From CATQGW01 sp965262235 (lineage in GTDB: Bacteria > Chloroflexota > Dehalococcoidia > Bin125): 64,000 nt of DNA. A program made the translations under genes and the position numbers. Shown here piece after piece: positions 18,805-27,768 of the stretch; positions within the stretch are counted from its first letter, which is position 1, and each line of letters begins with the position of its first letter. Under the pieces are notes generated by a model that was given only the letters and a program-made list of their open reading frames with translations, had not been told where the DNA came from and did not search any database. The stretch lies in contig OZ253504.1 of the NCBI GenBank assembly GCA_965262235.1, forward strand, positions 2,232,001-2,296,000. Direction: 5' to 3'.

Positions 18805-19425
18805 TTAGAGCCAGACGCGGGAGAGATCCACAGTCAGCCCCGGCAGCTCCGGCAGGCCGTCGATCTCCAGCGGCCGCTGCAGCTCAACCGGCTCTACACC
18901 CGGGCGGTACACCCACAGCCTGCTGCTGGTCTGATCGACGAGCCAACCGAGTCGTGCGCCGTAGCCGATCCAGCGCTCCATCTTGCGCTGCTGCGAAGCG
19001 AGGGATTGGCCCGGCGAACGAACTTCAACGACGAATGTCGGCGGCACAGGCACGAATGAGCCTTGCTGCGCTTCGCCCAGACCGTCCCACTGATCCTGCG
19101 TCAGCCAAGTCGTGTCAGCGAACATGATCCGCCCGTCGGGGAATCTGTACTCCGCGCCGGAGTTCAGCCATTGGCCGCCCTCGTCCGCCGACCAGTTCCC
19201 AACCTGCCGCCCGATCTCGGATTCTCCGCGGGTGCTGGGTATGCTTGGGAATGACACGATGACCAAGGACCCTACCGCCGACCGTTCGAAGCGCAGATGT
19301 TCGTTGGCAAGGCAGAACTGGATATACAGCTCGTCCGTCAACAAACAGTCTGCGGGGAACCGCAGCTCGATTTCTTCATCGAGCTGCAGCGGCGCGGTCT
19401 CCCGCTTTGGCGGAGCTTGGACCAT
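18805..19425 (-). CDS. Uma2 family putative endonuclease, copy 2
   Basis: This 206-residue protein is a paralog of the gene at 17491-18108. Shared blocks include LRFERSAVGSLVIVSFPS, the Asp in IMFADTTW, FVVEVRSPGQSLASQQRKME and the LGWLVDQTSSRLWVYRPG end. The ATG at 19425 is preferred to a start eight codons upstream: AGGAG lies 8 bases before it, and the MVQAP start matches MVSAP of the paralog. As in copy 1, the catalytic-core position after VVEV is Arg-Ser-Pro. The biological role of Uma2 proteins is not established. Confidence 0.85.
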   Translation of the reverse strand: MVQAPPKRETAPLQLDEEIELRFPADCLLTDELYIQFCLANEHLRFERSAVGSLVIVSFPSIPSTRGESEIGRQVGNWSADEGGQWLNSGAEYRFPDGRIMFADTTWLTQDQWDGLGEAQQGSFVPVPPTFVVEVRSPGQSLASQQRKMERWIGYGARLGWLVDQTSSRLWVYRPGVEPVELQRPLEIDGLPELPGLTVDLSRVWL

Positions 19426-19460
19426 CGCAGCGACTCCTGTCCGAGCCACACGCAGCTTCG

Positions 19461-21029
19461 CTACGGCCGCACGCCGGCTTTGGCTTTGACCCCCAGATTA
19501 CGACTCACGGTGTCGTAGGCGTGCTCGAGGAAACGAAAGATGTAGGAACGCGTCTGGCGCGGGTCGATGATGTCTTCAATCCCGAACGCCTCGGCGGTGC
19601 GGAACGGGTTGCGGAACTGCAGCAGGTGGTGCTCAAGCTCGCGGCGGTGCTTGTCGGGATCGGGCGCGGCCTCGATCTCGCGTCGGTACGCGGCCGCGAC
19701 GCCGCCCTCGATCGGGATCGAGCCCCAGTCGCCCGACGGCCAGCCCACGCGGTAGTTGATGCTGCCCACGTTGGCCGTCGCCTGTCCGGCCATGCCGAAG
19801 TTCTTGCGCGTGATCACGGTGAAGACCGGCACCGTGGCGAGATACGTGGCCCAGTAGGCGCGCATCCCGTGACGCAGCGTCCCGGTCGCCTCCGCCTGTC
19901 GGCCGAGCATGAAGCCCGGCACATCGGCGAGGAACACGATCGGGATGTGGAAGTGGTCGCAGAGCTCAACGAAGTGCCCCTGCTTGTCGGCCGAGTCGGC
20001 CGTCATCGCGCCGGCGAGCATCTTCGGATCGTTGGCCACGATGCCCACCACGTACCCCCCGACCCGCGCGAACACGGTGTGGACGGTCGCCCCGAACTCG
20101 GGTTTGACCTCGAAAAACTTGCCGTCGTCGACGATCAGCTCGATCACCCGCCGCATGTTGTACGGGCGGGTGCGCTTGCGCGGCACGATCGAGAGCAGCT
20201 CCTGCTCCTCGCGGTCGGGCGGATCGCTGCTGGATAGCACCGCCGGCTGCTCGTAGACGTTGCTCGGCATGTAGTGCAGGAACTGTTTCATCTGCTCCAC
20301 TGCATCGAGTTCGTCGCTGGCGCGGTTGTCGATCGCTCCCGAGCGAAGCACGTGAACGTCGGGCCCGCCGAGTTCCTCCTTGGTGATGTCCTGGCCGAGC
20401 GCGCGCTTAACCAGTGGCGGCCCACCGGCGAACAGCGCGCCGTTCGGCGTCATCACTGTGAAGTGACCGAGCATCGCGCGCGCGGCCACGCCGCCGGCGC
20501 AGGCGCCTGCCACGCCGAAAATCAGCGGCACCTCCTTTCCGGCCAGGATGTCGGGACCGAACACGTCGAACGAGCTGGGCAGATGGCCGTGACCGTCGCC
20601 CTCGGCCGCGACGTTCGCGCCGGCTCCCTCATGGAAGACGATCAGCGGTACGCGATACTCGCGCGCCATATCGGCCAGGAAGAGGCTCTTGAAGCGCTCC
20701 TGGGTCGAGATGTCTGCAGCGCCGCCGCCGACCGTGAAGTCCTCGCCGCCGATCACCACGCGCCGCCCGTCGACCTTGGCCAGGCCGCCGATGTAGGGCA
20801 GCGGCTTGAACTCGACAAACTCGCGGTTCTCGTAGCTGCCGTAACCGGCCAGACCGCCGATCTCGTGGAAGCTTCCCGGGTCCGCGATCGCGTCGATCCG
20901 TTCGCGGATCGTCAGCTTGCCCAGTTCGTGCTGTCGCCTGACGCGTTCCTCGCCGCCCATCTTCAGCGCCATCTTGCGCCGCAGATTGAGCTCGTCGACT
21001 TCGGGTTGCCAGTCCTGCGGTTCGCTCAT
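19461..21029 (-). CDS. acyl-CoA carboxylase carboxyltransferase subunit
   Basis: This 522-residue protein belongs to the propionyl/methylmalonyl/acetyl-CoA carboxyltransferase family, which moves carboxyl from biotin to an acyl-CoA. Two crotonase-fold halves are visible. The first has GKLTIRERIDAIADPGSF and GVAGACAGGVAARAM. The second has VIELIVDDGKFFEVKPEFGA, GIVANDPKMLAGAM, FLADVPGFMLGRQAE and ITRKNFGMAGQA. No biotin carboxylase or biotin carrier gene is adjacent, so its partners are encoded elsewhere. Acyl-CoA specificity cannot be fixed from the sequence. It ends 35 bases before the start of the downstream Uma2 gene on the same strand. Confidence 0.9.
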   Translation of the reverse strand: MSEPQDWQPEVDELNLRRKMALKMGGEERVRRQHELGKLTIRERIDAIADPGSFHEIGGLAGYGSYENREFVEFKPLPYIGGLAKVDGRRVVIGGEDFTVGGGAADISTQERFKSLFLADMAREYRVPLIVFHEGAGANVAAEGDGHGHLPSSFDVFGPDILAGKEVPLIFGVAGACAGGVAARAMLGHFTVMTPNGALFAGGPPLVKRALGQDITKEELGGPDVHVLRSGAIDNRASDELDAVEQMKQFLHYMPSNVYEQPAVLSSSDPPDREEQELLSIVPRKRTRPYNMRRVIELIVDDGKFFEVKPEFGATVHTVFARVGGYVVGIVANDPKMLAGAMTADSADKQGHFVELCDHFHIPIVFLADVPGFMLGRQAEATGTLRHGMRAYWATYLATVPVFTVITRKNFGMAGQATANVGSINYRVGWPSGDWGSIPIEGGVAAAYRREIEAAPDPDKHRRELEHHLLQFRNPFRTAEAFGIEDIIDPRQTRSYIFRFLEHAYDTVSRNLGVKAKAGVRP

Positions 21030-21093
21030 CGAGGTCCTCGTGTCCTGCGTGTGATCGGTCGCAACGTAGCAAACAGCCGCGCCGCCGACTCGA

Positions 21094-21963
21094 TCAGATC
21101 GGCGCCATCGCGCCGAGCCAGCCGACCATCAGCGCCAGCAGCCCCGGGCAGAGCAGCGCCCGCTGCCACCACAGCCGCTGCTCGGTGACCTGGCGCAGCA
21201 GCCCGACCGTCGTGCCGATCGTGGTGACCAGCAGCCAGGCCAACGGCGCCAGTACCCAAGTCGCGTCGGTCCCGGCGATGTTGACCGACGACAGCGCGAG
21301 CGCGAGCGCCACGGCGACCCCCGCCCACGCCATCGGCACGGCCACATCGATGCCGGCCCAGTGCAGGATGTTGCGCGCGCCGTCCTCGTCATCTCGCTCG
21401 AACTCGGGCAGTTTGTAGGCGATGAAGAAGGCCAGCCCGGTCGCCGCGCCGACCGGCGCGACCCACCAGATCGGCCCGCCAGAGTCCGTGCCGCCGACGA
21501 GCGCTGCGCCGAGCGGGATGAGCACCGCGCTGAGCGCGAACGCGGCGACGCCACCGACCGCGCCGCGCCAGGCGTAGCTGTAGACGCCCCCCGTGATCAC
21601 CAGCGCAGCGGCGACGATCAGCGGCTGCCAGCCCAACGTCCCGGCCACGGCGAGACCGCCGGCGCCCAGCAGGATCGCCACGAGGCGGGCGGCGGACGTG
21701 GAAATCGTTGCGGTCGGGATCGGTCGCCACACGCGCACGGGCGCGTCGCGCTGCGCGTCGAGCAGGTCGTTGGCGACCGCCGCCGCCGCCGCCAGCAGCA
21801 TCAGGGCGACGCCGTAGCGCAGCGGCTCGTGCCAGGCGCCCGCGCCGTCGGTCCAGGCGACCGCGCAGAGCGCCGCGGTCAGGCCGACGCCGACGCTCGT
21901 CGCGGGACGCACAATCCGAGTCCAGGCGTAGAGGGCGCTGCGGCGCCACGGTGATCGCTGCAT
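21094..21963 (-). CDS. UbiA family prenyltransferase
   Basis: This is a 289-residue polytopic membrane protein with 8-9 predicted helices. It carries the Asp-rich prenyl-diphosphate motif NDLLDAQRD (about residues 65-73) after a basic start, which is the UbiA signature. A second acidic loop, ELPEFERDDEDGARN-like (KLPEFERDDEDGARNI), sits near residue 200. Members attach prenyl chains to quinone, haem or lipid headgroups; which one applies here is unknown. The start at 21963 leaves a 45-base divergent spacer to the SPFH gene. The open frame continues upstream only antisense to that gene. Confidence 0.85.
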   Translation of the reverse strand: MQRSPWRRSALYAWTRIVRPATSVGVGLTAALCAVAWTDGAGAWHEPLRYGVALMLLAAAAAVANDLLDAQRDAPVRVWRPIPTATISTSAARLVAILLGAGGLAVAGTLGWQPLIVAAALVITGGVYSYAWRGAVGGVAAFALSAVLIPLGAALVGGTDSGGPIWWVAPVGAATGLAFFIAYKLPEFERDDEDGARNILHWAGIDVAVPMAWAGVAVALALALSSVNIAGTDATWVLAPLAWLLVTTIGTTVGLLRQVTEQRLWWQRALLCPGLLALMVGWLGAMAPI

Positions 21964-21965
21964 TG

Positions 21966-22003
21966 GATAGGTATAGTCGCTGTAGAGTCCCAACCCGGAG
22001 GAA
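21966..22003 (+). promoter_or_regulatory. putative promoter and RBS of the SPFH gene
   Basis: The short divergent spacer between the UbiA and SPFH genes contains a TATAGT -10-like hexamer around 21972 and a strong GGAGGA site 7-8 bases before the SPFH ATG at 22009. No clear -35 hexamer is seen. The assignment rests on base composition and position only. Confidence 0.35.
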
Positions 22004-22008
22004 ACCCG

Positions 22009-22872
22009 ATGGCCATCATCAATTTCGTGCGTGATTACGAGCGAGTCGCAAAATTCCAGATCGGACGATACGTGGGCATGAAAGGCCCCGGGCTCGTCTG
22101 GATCGTGCCGGTTATCCACAGCGGAACCAAGGTGGACACGCGCGAGCAGTATTTCGACGTGCCGCCCCAGCGCAACATCACCCGCGACAACGCCGGCGTC
22201 GATGTTGACTTCGTCGTCTACCTGCGCGTCATGGACCCGGAGCGCACAGTGCTGGAAGTGCGCGACTACCTCGGCGCGGCGCGACAGCTGGCCACGACCA
22301 CGCTGCGCGCAGTCGTCGGCGAGATGATTCTCGACGACGTGCTCTCGCGGCGTGATGAGATCAACGACATGATGCGGATCAAGCTCGACGAGGTCACCAA
22401 CCGCTGGGGCGTGAAAGTGACCGCGGTCGAAATCCGCGAGATCGAGCCGCCCCCCGCGATTCAGGACGCGATGACGCGGCAGATGTCGGCGGAGCGCACA
22501 CGCCGCGCCCAGATCACTGAGTCCGAAGGCACCCGTGACGCGCAGATCAACGTCGCGCAGGGTCTCAAGCAGGCCGCGATCCTCGAGGCCGACGGTGAGC
22601 GCCAGGCTCAGGTGCTGCGCGCCGACGGTCACCGCGAGGCCCAGGTGCTCGAAGCGCGCGGCTACGCCGAGGCGCTGGAACGCATCAACGGCGCTGCCGC
22701 CACCGTGCACGGCAACACCATGGGCCTGCAATACCTCGACATGATGCGCACGCTTGGCGAGAGCGCGAGCACCAAGTGGGTGATCCCCATGGAGCTGACC
22801 AACGCCGCGCGCTCAATCGCCGACCGCCTCGGCATGGGCGGCGGCGGCGGGAACTCGGGCAACGGCGAGTAG
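22009..22872 (+). CDS. SPFH/Band 7 domain protein
   Basis: This 287-residue stomatin/prohibitin-like protein starts with a strong GGAGGA Shine-Dalgarno. The Band 7 domain spans about residues 10-170 (PPQRNITRDNAGVDVDFVVY, MILDDVLSRRDEIND). An Ala/Gln/Glu-rich coiled coil follows at about 170-235 (ADGERQAQVLRADGHREAQV). Unlike classic stomatins it has no N-terminal transmembrane helix, only a mildly hydrophobic segment around residue 25, so membrane association may be peripheral. The C-terminus is a short Gly-rich tail. The family scaffolds membrane microdomains. A strong hairpin lies just after the stop. Confidence 0.88.
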   Translation: MAIINFVRDYERVAKFQIGRYVGMKGPGLVWIVPVIHSGTKVDTREQYFDVPPQRNITRDNAGVDVDFVVYLRVMDPERTVLEVRDYLGAARQLATTTLRAVVGEMILDDVLSRRDEINDMMRIKLDEVTNRWGVKVTAVEIREIEPPPAIQDAMTRQMSAERTRRAQITESEGTRDAQINVAQGLKQAAILEADGERQAQVLRADGHREAQVLEARGYAEALERINGAAATVHGNTMGLQYLDMMRTLGESASTKWVIPMELTNAARSIADRLGMGGGGGNSGNGE

Positions 22873-22889
22873 CCCCCCTCGCTCGCGTC

Positions 22890-22920
22890 GCGACAGGCCC
22901 TCCGTAGGAGGGGCTGTCGC
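22890..22920 (+). terminator. hairpin after the SPFH gene, probable terminator
   Basis: GCGACAGGCCCTCC pairs with GGAGGGGCTGTCGC across a 3-base loop, giving a 14-bp stem with one mismatch. It lies 17 bases after the SPFH stop codon. There is no clear T-run after it, so it could act as a Rho-assisted terminator or an mRNA 3'-end stabiliser. Confidence 0.5.
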
Positions 22921-22957
22921 CTGTCGCAGGAGTCCCGATTCGGCGGGATCTCCGGTC

Positions 22958-23050
22958 CCCCACCAGCCAGGCGGCGCATGCGCGACCTCCGGCGCTGCGA
23001 TTGACGCGTTGGTGACGGTGAACGCGGAGGGCAACCACAAGGGTTGCCCC
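22958..23050 (+). repeat. dispersed extragenic repeat D, copy 1
   Basis: This segment matches the reverse complement of 61686-61768, including the stretch gcgctgcgattgacgcgtt and the end gggcaaccacaagg. The end is a palindrome: GGGCAACC at 23029, a 4-base loop, then GGTTGCCC at 23042. The second copy is interrupted by the IS element. It occupies part of the 350-base gene-free stretch 22873-23222. Confidence 0.75.
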
Positions 23051-23102
23051 TACACGGATAGCGCGTTCTTTCGCGAGGTCCCTCGCCCCCCCGCTCCTGC
23101 AG

Positions 23103-23123
23103 GGGCAGCCCTTGTGGCTGCCC
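23103..23123. repeat. extragenic palindrome GGGCAGCC-cttgt-GGCTGCCC
   Basis: This is a perfect 8-bp stem with a 5-base loop. It is similar to the palindromes at 23029-23049 and 59695-59717. With repeat D and the terminator hairpin it accounts for most of the structure in 22873-23222. I see no convincing gene in that gap. Confidence 0.6.
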
Positions 23124-23222
23124 ATTCCGTGTTTGCCGGCGCTCGCGACGCAGCGATGGTTGGAATTGTGAGAGCGGCTCCTCGACCCTCCCCCCGATCT
23201 CGAGCAGCGCCGCTGCTCGGCC

Positions 23223-23924
23223 TCAGTCCGCCGGGACCGTCAACTGGCGAATGAAAGTGCTGACTTCGTCATGCACCGTCTCAGGATCCTCGGCCAGGCC
23301 GTGCCCCCCGTTGGGGATCAGCACCATTCGCTTCGGCTCCTGCGCGCGCTCATAGATGTCTTCGCTGGCGGCGTGGTGCAGAATCGCGTCAGCAGTGCCG
23401 TGCACCAGCAGCAGCGGTTTGCCCAGCTGCTCGACCTGACGCGTGCCAAACAGCTGCGGTGAGAGCGAGACGACGCCGCAGACGATCGGCAGAATCTGGC
23501 CGGCCTTGATCACGACCGCGCCGCCGAACGAGTGGCCCACCAGCACGACCCGCTCCGCCCCAACGCCGCTGAGGAACGAGCACGCGCCGAGCACGTCCAG
23601 CACGCATTCCTCGAACTCGCCCGCCATCCGGTAGTGAATCCGCAGCGTTGAGACGCCCAGCGCGGGCAGCTCGCCGGCGAGTCGCTCGTAGACCCGCCCG
23701 CCGGGCCCGATCACCTCGTGCTCGCCGCCCATCGCCCCGGAACAGAAGACGACCGCGCCGGGCTGTCCGTCGCTGACATCGAGCAGCGCCTCAATGTCGC
23801 CGCGCGTCGTGCCGAGCCGCAGCTGCAGCCGCAGCGGGTCGGGCTCACCCTCGTCGACCGGCCGCGGCCGCGCCTGGACTTGCGTGATCCGCAGGCTGAG
23901 GTCGTCGTCGTTCGGTGTGGTCAT
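23223..23924 (-). CDS. alpha/beta hydrolase
   Basis: This 233-residue serine hydrolase has the nucleophile elbow GHSFGG (about residues 131-136), an Asp in VHGTADAIL and a His in NGGHGLAED, forming a complete triad. It lacks a large cap domain and a signal peptide, resembling dienelactone-hydrolase or small esterase-like proteins. The N-terminal 35 residues are poorly conserved and acidic. It stands alone between the SPFH gene and the aminotransferase gene. The substrate is unknown. Confidence 0.85.
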   Translation of the reverse strand: MTTPNDDDLSLRITQVQARPRPVDEGEPDPLRLQLRLGTTRGDIEALLDVSDGQPGAVVFCSGAMGGEHEVIGPGGRVYERLAGELPALGVSTLRIHYRMAGEFEECVLDVLGACSFLSGVGAERVVLVGHSFGGAVVIKAGQILPIVCGVVSLSPQLFGTRQVEQLGKPLLLVHGTADAILHHAASEDIYERAQEPKRMVLIPNGGHGLAEDPETVHDEVSTFIRQLTVPAD

Positions 23925-24052
23925 GCGCGTGGTAGTTCGATGTGTCGGTGCGTCGGAGTGTCCGCAGCGCGATGGTATCGCCGCGCACGCGGTTGTTTGC
24001 CCCGGGGGCTACGTGGGGGCTACGTGAGGGCTGTGTGAGGGCTACTCGGTGG

Positions 24053-25276
24053 CTACTTGGCCAGCGGAGCGCGGCGCAGGAAGCGGCCGATCCGCTCGAG
24101 CGCCTCTTCGATCTCGCTGTATGAGGTCGCGTAGCAAGCCCGCACGTGGCCGGCGCCGCCCGCCCCGAAGGCCGAGCCCGGCACCACCGCGACCTGCTCC
24201 TGCAGCAGCAGTTGTTCGGCGAACGTCTCATCGTCGTAGCCGGAGGCGACGACTGAGGGGAAGGCATAGAACGCGCCGCGGGGCTCCGCGCAGGGCAGCC
24301 CTAGGTCGTTGAAGCCCTGCCACATCAGCAGCCGCCGCCGGTCGTATTCCTCGCGCATCGTCACGACATGCTCCTCGCCGGAGCGGAGCGCCTCGACGGC
24401 CGCCCACTGAGCGACGGTCGGCGCCGACATCATCACGTACTGGTGGATCTTGACCATGCCGTCGAAGAGGTCGGGCGGCGCCGCCGCCCAGCCGACCCGC
24501 CAGCCGGTCATCGCGTGGCTCTTGGAGAAACCGCCAAGCGTGATCGTGCGCTCGCGCATCCCCGGCAGCGACGCGACCGGCGTGTGTTCGGCGCCGCCGT
24601 AGATCAGCCGTTGGTAAATCTCGTCGGAGATCACGATCAGGTCGTGCTTAACGGCCAGCTTGGCGAGCGGTTCGAGCGCTTCGCGGGTCAGGATCGCGCC
24701 GGTCGGGTTGGCGGGATAGGCGAGCAGCATCGCCCGGGTCCGCGGCGTGATCGCACGGGCGACGGCGGCCGGGTCGAGCGCGAAGCCGTCGCACGCGCTG
24801 GTCGGCACCGAGACCGGCGTGCCGTGCGCGAGCACGATCGCCGGCGCGTGCGCGACGTACGACGGGTCGGGCACGATCACCTCGTCGCCCGGGTTGATGA
24901 TCGCGCGAGCGGCGAGGTCGAGACCCTCCGAGACCCCCGTCGTGACCAGGATCTCGCTGTCGGGGTCGTATTCGAGCCCGTCGCGGCGCTCGAGTTCGCG
25001 CGCGATCGCATCGCGCAGCTCGCGCAGGCCGAGGTTCGACGTGTAGTGCGTGCGGCCCTGCTCGATCGAGCGGATCGCCGCCTCGCGGATCGGCCAGGGG
25101 GTGATGAAGTCGGGCTCGCCGACGCCGAGCGAGATCACGTGCTCCAGCGAGGCGATGATGTCGAAGAAACGCCGGATCCCGGATGCCGGGACGGCCTGGA
25201 CCCGCTCCGCGAGCCGGTCTCTACGGTGCGCCGCGGGAGGATCGGGCAGTCGGTCGCCGGTGGAGATGCTTGGCAT
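24053..25276 (-). CDS. class I/II PLP-dependent aminotransferase
   Basis: This 407-residue fold-type I aminotransferase resembles the aspartate aminotransferase/PatA group. Motifs are SLGVGEPDFITP, YTSNLGLRELRDAIA, YPANPTGAIL, and the PLP lysine in GGFSKSHAMTGWRVGWA (about residue 252); Arg in GHVRACYATS would bind the substrate carboxylate. Nearby similar proteins include MalY/PatB-like and N-acetyl-diaminopimelate aminotransferases, so specificity is open. The Lrp-type gene lies directly upstream on the same strand, 26 bases away, and probably controls or shares its transcript. Confidence 0.88.
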   Translation of the reverse strand: MPSISTGDRLPDPPAAHRRDRLAERVQAVPASGIRRFFDIIASLEHVISLGVGEPDFITPWPIREAAIRSIEQGRTHYTSNLGLRELRDAIARELERRDGLEYDPDSEILVTTGVSEGLDLAARAIINPGDEVIVPDPSYVAHAPAIVLAHGTPVSVPTSACDGFALDPAAVARAITPRTRAMLLAYPANPTGAILTREALEPLAKLAVKHDLIVISDEIYQRLIYGGAEHTPVASLPGMRERTITLGGFSKSHAMTGWRVGWAAAPPDLFDGMVKIHQYVMMSAPTVAQWAAVEALRSGEEHVVTMREEYDRRRLLMWQGFNDLGLPCAEPRGAFYAFPSVVASGYDDETFAEQLLLQEQVAVVPGSAFGAGGAGHVRACYATSYSEIEEALERIGRFLRRAPLAK

Positions 25277-25302
25277 AGGTGTTGGCCTGTGTTCGCAATC
25301 CG

Positions 25303-25782
25303 CTATAGCACGACACGGCGGCGAGGGCTCGCCTCTGTGGTTTCGAGCATGACGCCGTCTTCCTTGAAGCGGCGCATGAGGATGTGGGTCGTCGTTCCCT
25401 TGACGCCGGGCATCGTGGCGAGGCGGTCGGAGATGAAGTCGGAGATCTCGCCCATCGAGGGGGCCTCAACCATCACGAGCAGGTCGTAGTCGCCGGAGAC
25501 GAAGTAAACGGTGCGCGCTTCGTCGAAGCGTGCGATCCGGCGCGCGAGGCCGTTGTACCCGAGGTTGTCCTGCGGTTCGAGCGTCACCTCGACGAGGGCG
25601 TAGACCGCGCTGAGGCCGAGCGACTCCCAGTTGATCCGCGCGCCCCACGACATAATGATCTTGCGGTCGACAGCTTCGGCGATCTGGAGGCGGACCTCCG
25701 CCTCGCTCAGCTGCGTGGTCGCGGCAAGCTGGGCGATCGTCAGCCGCCCGTCGCGCTCGAGCGCTCGTAATACCGCGTCCAT
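25303..25782 (-). CDS. Lrp/AsnC family transcriptional regulator
   Basis: This 159-residue protein has an N-terminal winged-helix region (LTIAQLAATTQLSEAEVRLQI, about residues 12-32) and a C-terminal ligand-binding RAM domain (VYFVSGDYDLLVMVEAPSM). The ATG at 25782 is preferred over a GTG eight codons upstream because GGGAGAG lies about 6 bases before it. Lrp/AsnC proteins sense amino acids and often control nearby amino acid enzymes. Here the aminotransferase follows directly downstream. Confidence 0.88.
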   Translation of the reverse strand: MDAVLRALERDGRLTIAQLAATTQLSEAEVRLQIAEAVDRKIIMSWGARINWESLGLSAVYALVEVTLEPQDNLGYNGLARRIARFDEARTVYFVSGDYDLLVMVEAPSMGEISDFISDRLATMPGVKGTTTHILMRRFKEDGVMLETTEASPRRRVVL

Positions 25783-25931
25783 CGCTCGCTCTCCCAGCTG
25801 GACCACCGGCTGCCCCCGCTGCCCTCGCTATACGGCGCGCAGCGGTGGCTAACCACATGCCTCTTCCACCATATGACAGCGATCTGGCAGTCGCTGTGTT
25901 GAACGTTGCCTGAGCCGAAAAAGTCCGCCAG

Positions 25932-27422
25932 CTAGCCGAGCTCGGGATGGCTCGACGACCAACCGCCCAGCTCTTCGAAGGCGTGGGCCGCGCGCAGCAG
26001 CAACGCTTCCTGGTTGCGGTTGGCGATCAGCTGCAGACCGACGGGCATCTCGGATTCGGCCAAGCCGCAGGGGATCGAGATCGCCGGCAGGCCGGCGATA
26101 TTCGCCGGGATCGTGTAGATGTCGTTGAGGTACATCTGGTACGGATCGCTGATCTCGCCCTGCCGAAACGCGACCGTCGGCGCGGTCGGTGCGACGATCA
26201 GGTCAGCCCGCTCGAAGACCTGGTCGAACTCACGACGGATCAGCGTGCGGACCTTCTGGGCCTGCAGGTAGTAGGCGTCGTAGTAGCCGGCCGAGAGCGC
26301 ATAGGCCCCGAGCAGAATCCTGCGCTTGACCTCGGGGCCGAACCCCCGCTGGCGCGTCGCCTCCATGTCGTCCCACATGCTGTCCCCGTCGCGCGCCCCG
26401 TAGCCGTACTTGACCCCGTCGTAGCGCGCGAGGTTCGCCGAGCACTCGGACGGCGCGAGCACGTAGTAGACCGGCAGCGAGTAGCCGACCGAGGGCAGCG
26501 AGGCATCGTGATCGAGCTGCGCCCCGTTCGCGGCCAGGACGCTGAGCGCGGACGCGACCGTGGCCTCGACGCCGGCGTCCATGCCCTGGCCCTCGTCGTT
26601 GACCTCGAAGAACTGGCGCGGCGCGGCGATCCGCAGCCCGTCAAGGCCCTCGCGAAGCTGCGCCGAGAAGTCGGGCGCGGGTTCGTCGCTGCAGGTCGAG
26701 TCGAGCGGGTCGGGCCCGGCGATCCCCTGCAGCAGCAACGCGGCGTCCTCGACGGTGCGCGTGAAGGGGCCGATCTGGTCGAGCGAGCTGGCGAAGGCGA
26801 TCAGGCCGTAGCGGCTGACGCGCCCGTAGGTGGGCTTGAGCCCGACGACGCCGCAAAACGACGCCGGCTGGCGGATCGAGCCGCCCGTGTCGGAGCCCAG
26901 CGCGGCGATGCACTGGCCCGCCGCCACCGCAGCAGCCGAGCCGCCCGACGAGCCGCCCGGCACGCGCTCGAGGTCCCACGGGTTGGAAGTGGGGAACCAG
27001 GCCGAATGCTCGGTCGACGAGCCCATCGCAAACTCGTCCATGTTCGTCTTGCCCAGCGACACCGCATGCGCTTCGTTCAGACGCCCGACCGAGGTGGCGT
27101 CGTAGGGCGGCGTGAGGCTGTCGAGCATCCGCGAGCCGGCCGTCGTCCGCACCCCCTTGGTCATCAGGACGTCCTTGAGGCCGATCGGGACGCCCGTCAG
27201 CGGGCTCGACGCGTCGCCGCTGCGCAGCAGGTCGTCGGCCGCGCCGGCTGCCTCGAGCGCCTGCTCGGCGGTCACCGTGATGAACGCGCGGACTCGCTCG
27301 TCGGTCGCGGCGATCCGGTCGAGCGCGGCGCGTGTCAGGTCGGTCGAGCTGACCTCGCCGCCGCGCAGCGCTTGCGCCGCGGCGGCGATCGTCAGCCAGG
27401 GGTCGGTGGCGCTCGCTGCCAT
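25932..27422 (-). CDS. gatA: Asp/Glu-tRNA(Asn/Gln) amidotransferase subunit A
   Basis: This 496-residue amidase-signature protein releases ammonia from glutamine for tRNA-dependent amidation. The Ser-cisSer-Lys triad elements are visible: Lys in GVPIGLKDVLMTKG (about residue 78), GGSSGGSAAAVAAGQ, and GSDTGGSIRQPASFCGVVG. It follows gatC by 2 bases. gatB is not in the window. The frame on the opposite strand is long but lacks family features and is a shadow. Confidence 0.95.
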   Translation of the reverse strand: MAASATDPWLTIAAAAQALRGGEVSSTDLTRAALDRIAATDERVRAFITVTAEQALEAAGAADDLLRSGDASSPLTGVPIGLKDVLMTKGVRTTAGSRMLDSLTPPYDATSVGRLNEAHAVSLGKTNMDEFAMGSSTEHSAWFPTSNPWDLERVPGGSSGGSAAAVAAGQCIAALGSDTGGSIRQPASFCGVVGLKPTYGRVSRYGLIAFASSLDQIGPFTRTVEDAALLLQGIAGPDPLDSTCSDEPAPDFSAQLREGLDGLRIAAPRQFFEVNDEGQGMDAGVEATVASALSVLAANGAQLDHDASLPSVGYSLPVYYVLAPSECSANLARYDGVKYGYGARDGDSMWDDMEATRQRGFGPEVKRRILLGAYALSAGYYDAYYLQAQKVRTLIRREFDQVFERADLIVAPTAPTVAFRQGEISDPYQMYLNDIYTIPANIAGLPAISIPCGLAESEMPVGLQLIANRNQEALLLRAAHAFEELGGWSSSHPELG

Positions 27423-27424
27423 GG

Positions 27425-27739
27425 CTATTCGAGCACCGCCTGCACGCGGAAGTAGTTCGCTTCGCGCTGCGGGGCGTTGGCCAGGATCTCGTCGACCGGC
27501 AGCGAGGGACGGGCGGCGTCTTCAGCCTGCACGTTGAGCAGGTCGGCGCCGTTCGCCGTCGGCGGCACGCCTTCGGTGTCGACCGCGGCGAGCGTTTCGA
27601 TGTGGCTGAGGATCGTGGCCAGCTCCGCGCGGAACCCCTCCACTTCCTCGGGCGTCATGCCCACGCGCGAGAGCATCGCCAGGTGGCGCACCTGATCGGC
27701 GCTGAACGCGTCGGCTGCGGAGGGCGGGGAGTCGCTCAT
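27425..27739 (-). CDS. gatC: Asp/Glu-tRNA(Asn/Gln) amidotransferase subunit C
   Basis: This is a 104-residue GatC. It shows the typical helical start QVRHLAMLSRVGMTPEEVEGF, ILSHIETLAAVDTEGVPPT, and the tail DEILANAPQREANYFRVQAVLE. GatC threads between GatA and GatB in the GatCAB complex. It lies directly upstream of gatA in the same operon and is divergent from the penicillin-binding protein gene, with a short spacer that must hold both promoters. Confidence 0.95.
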   Translation of the reverse strand: MSDSPPSAADAFSADQVRHLAMLSRVGMTPEEVEGFRAELATILSHIETLAAVDTEGVPPTANGADLLNVQAEDAARPSLPVDEILANAPQREANYFRVQAVLE

Positions 27740-27768
27740 GGGCTGGTTGACCTCTCTCGATCGAGTAT

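Noticed and set aside
21964..22731. Upstream extension of the UbiA frame
   Set aside because: It is antisense to the SPFH gene; the prenyltransferase begins at 21963.
25947..27455. A 502-codon open frame on the plus strand opposite gatA
   Set aside because: It is antisense to a clear GatA; its translation is Arg/Asp/Val-rich, with no motifs, as expected for shadow frames in high-GC DNA.
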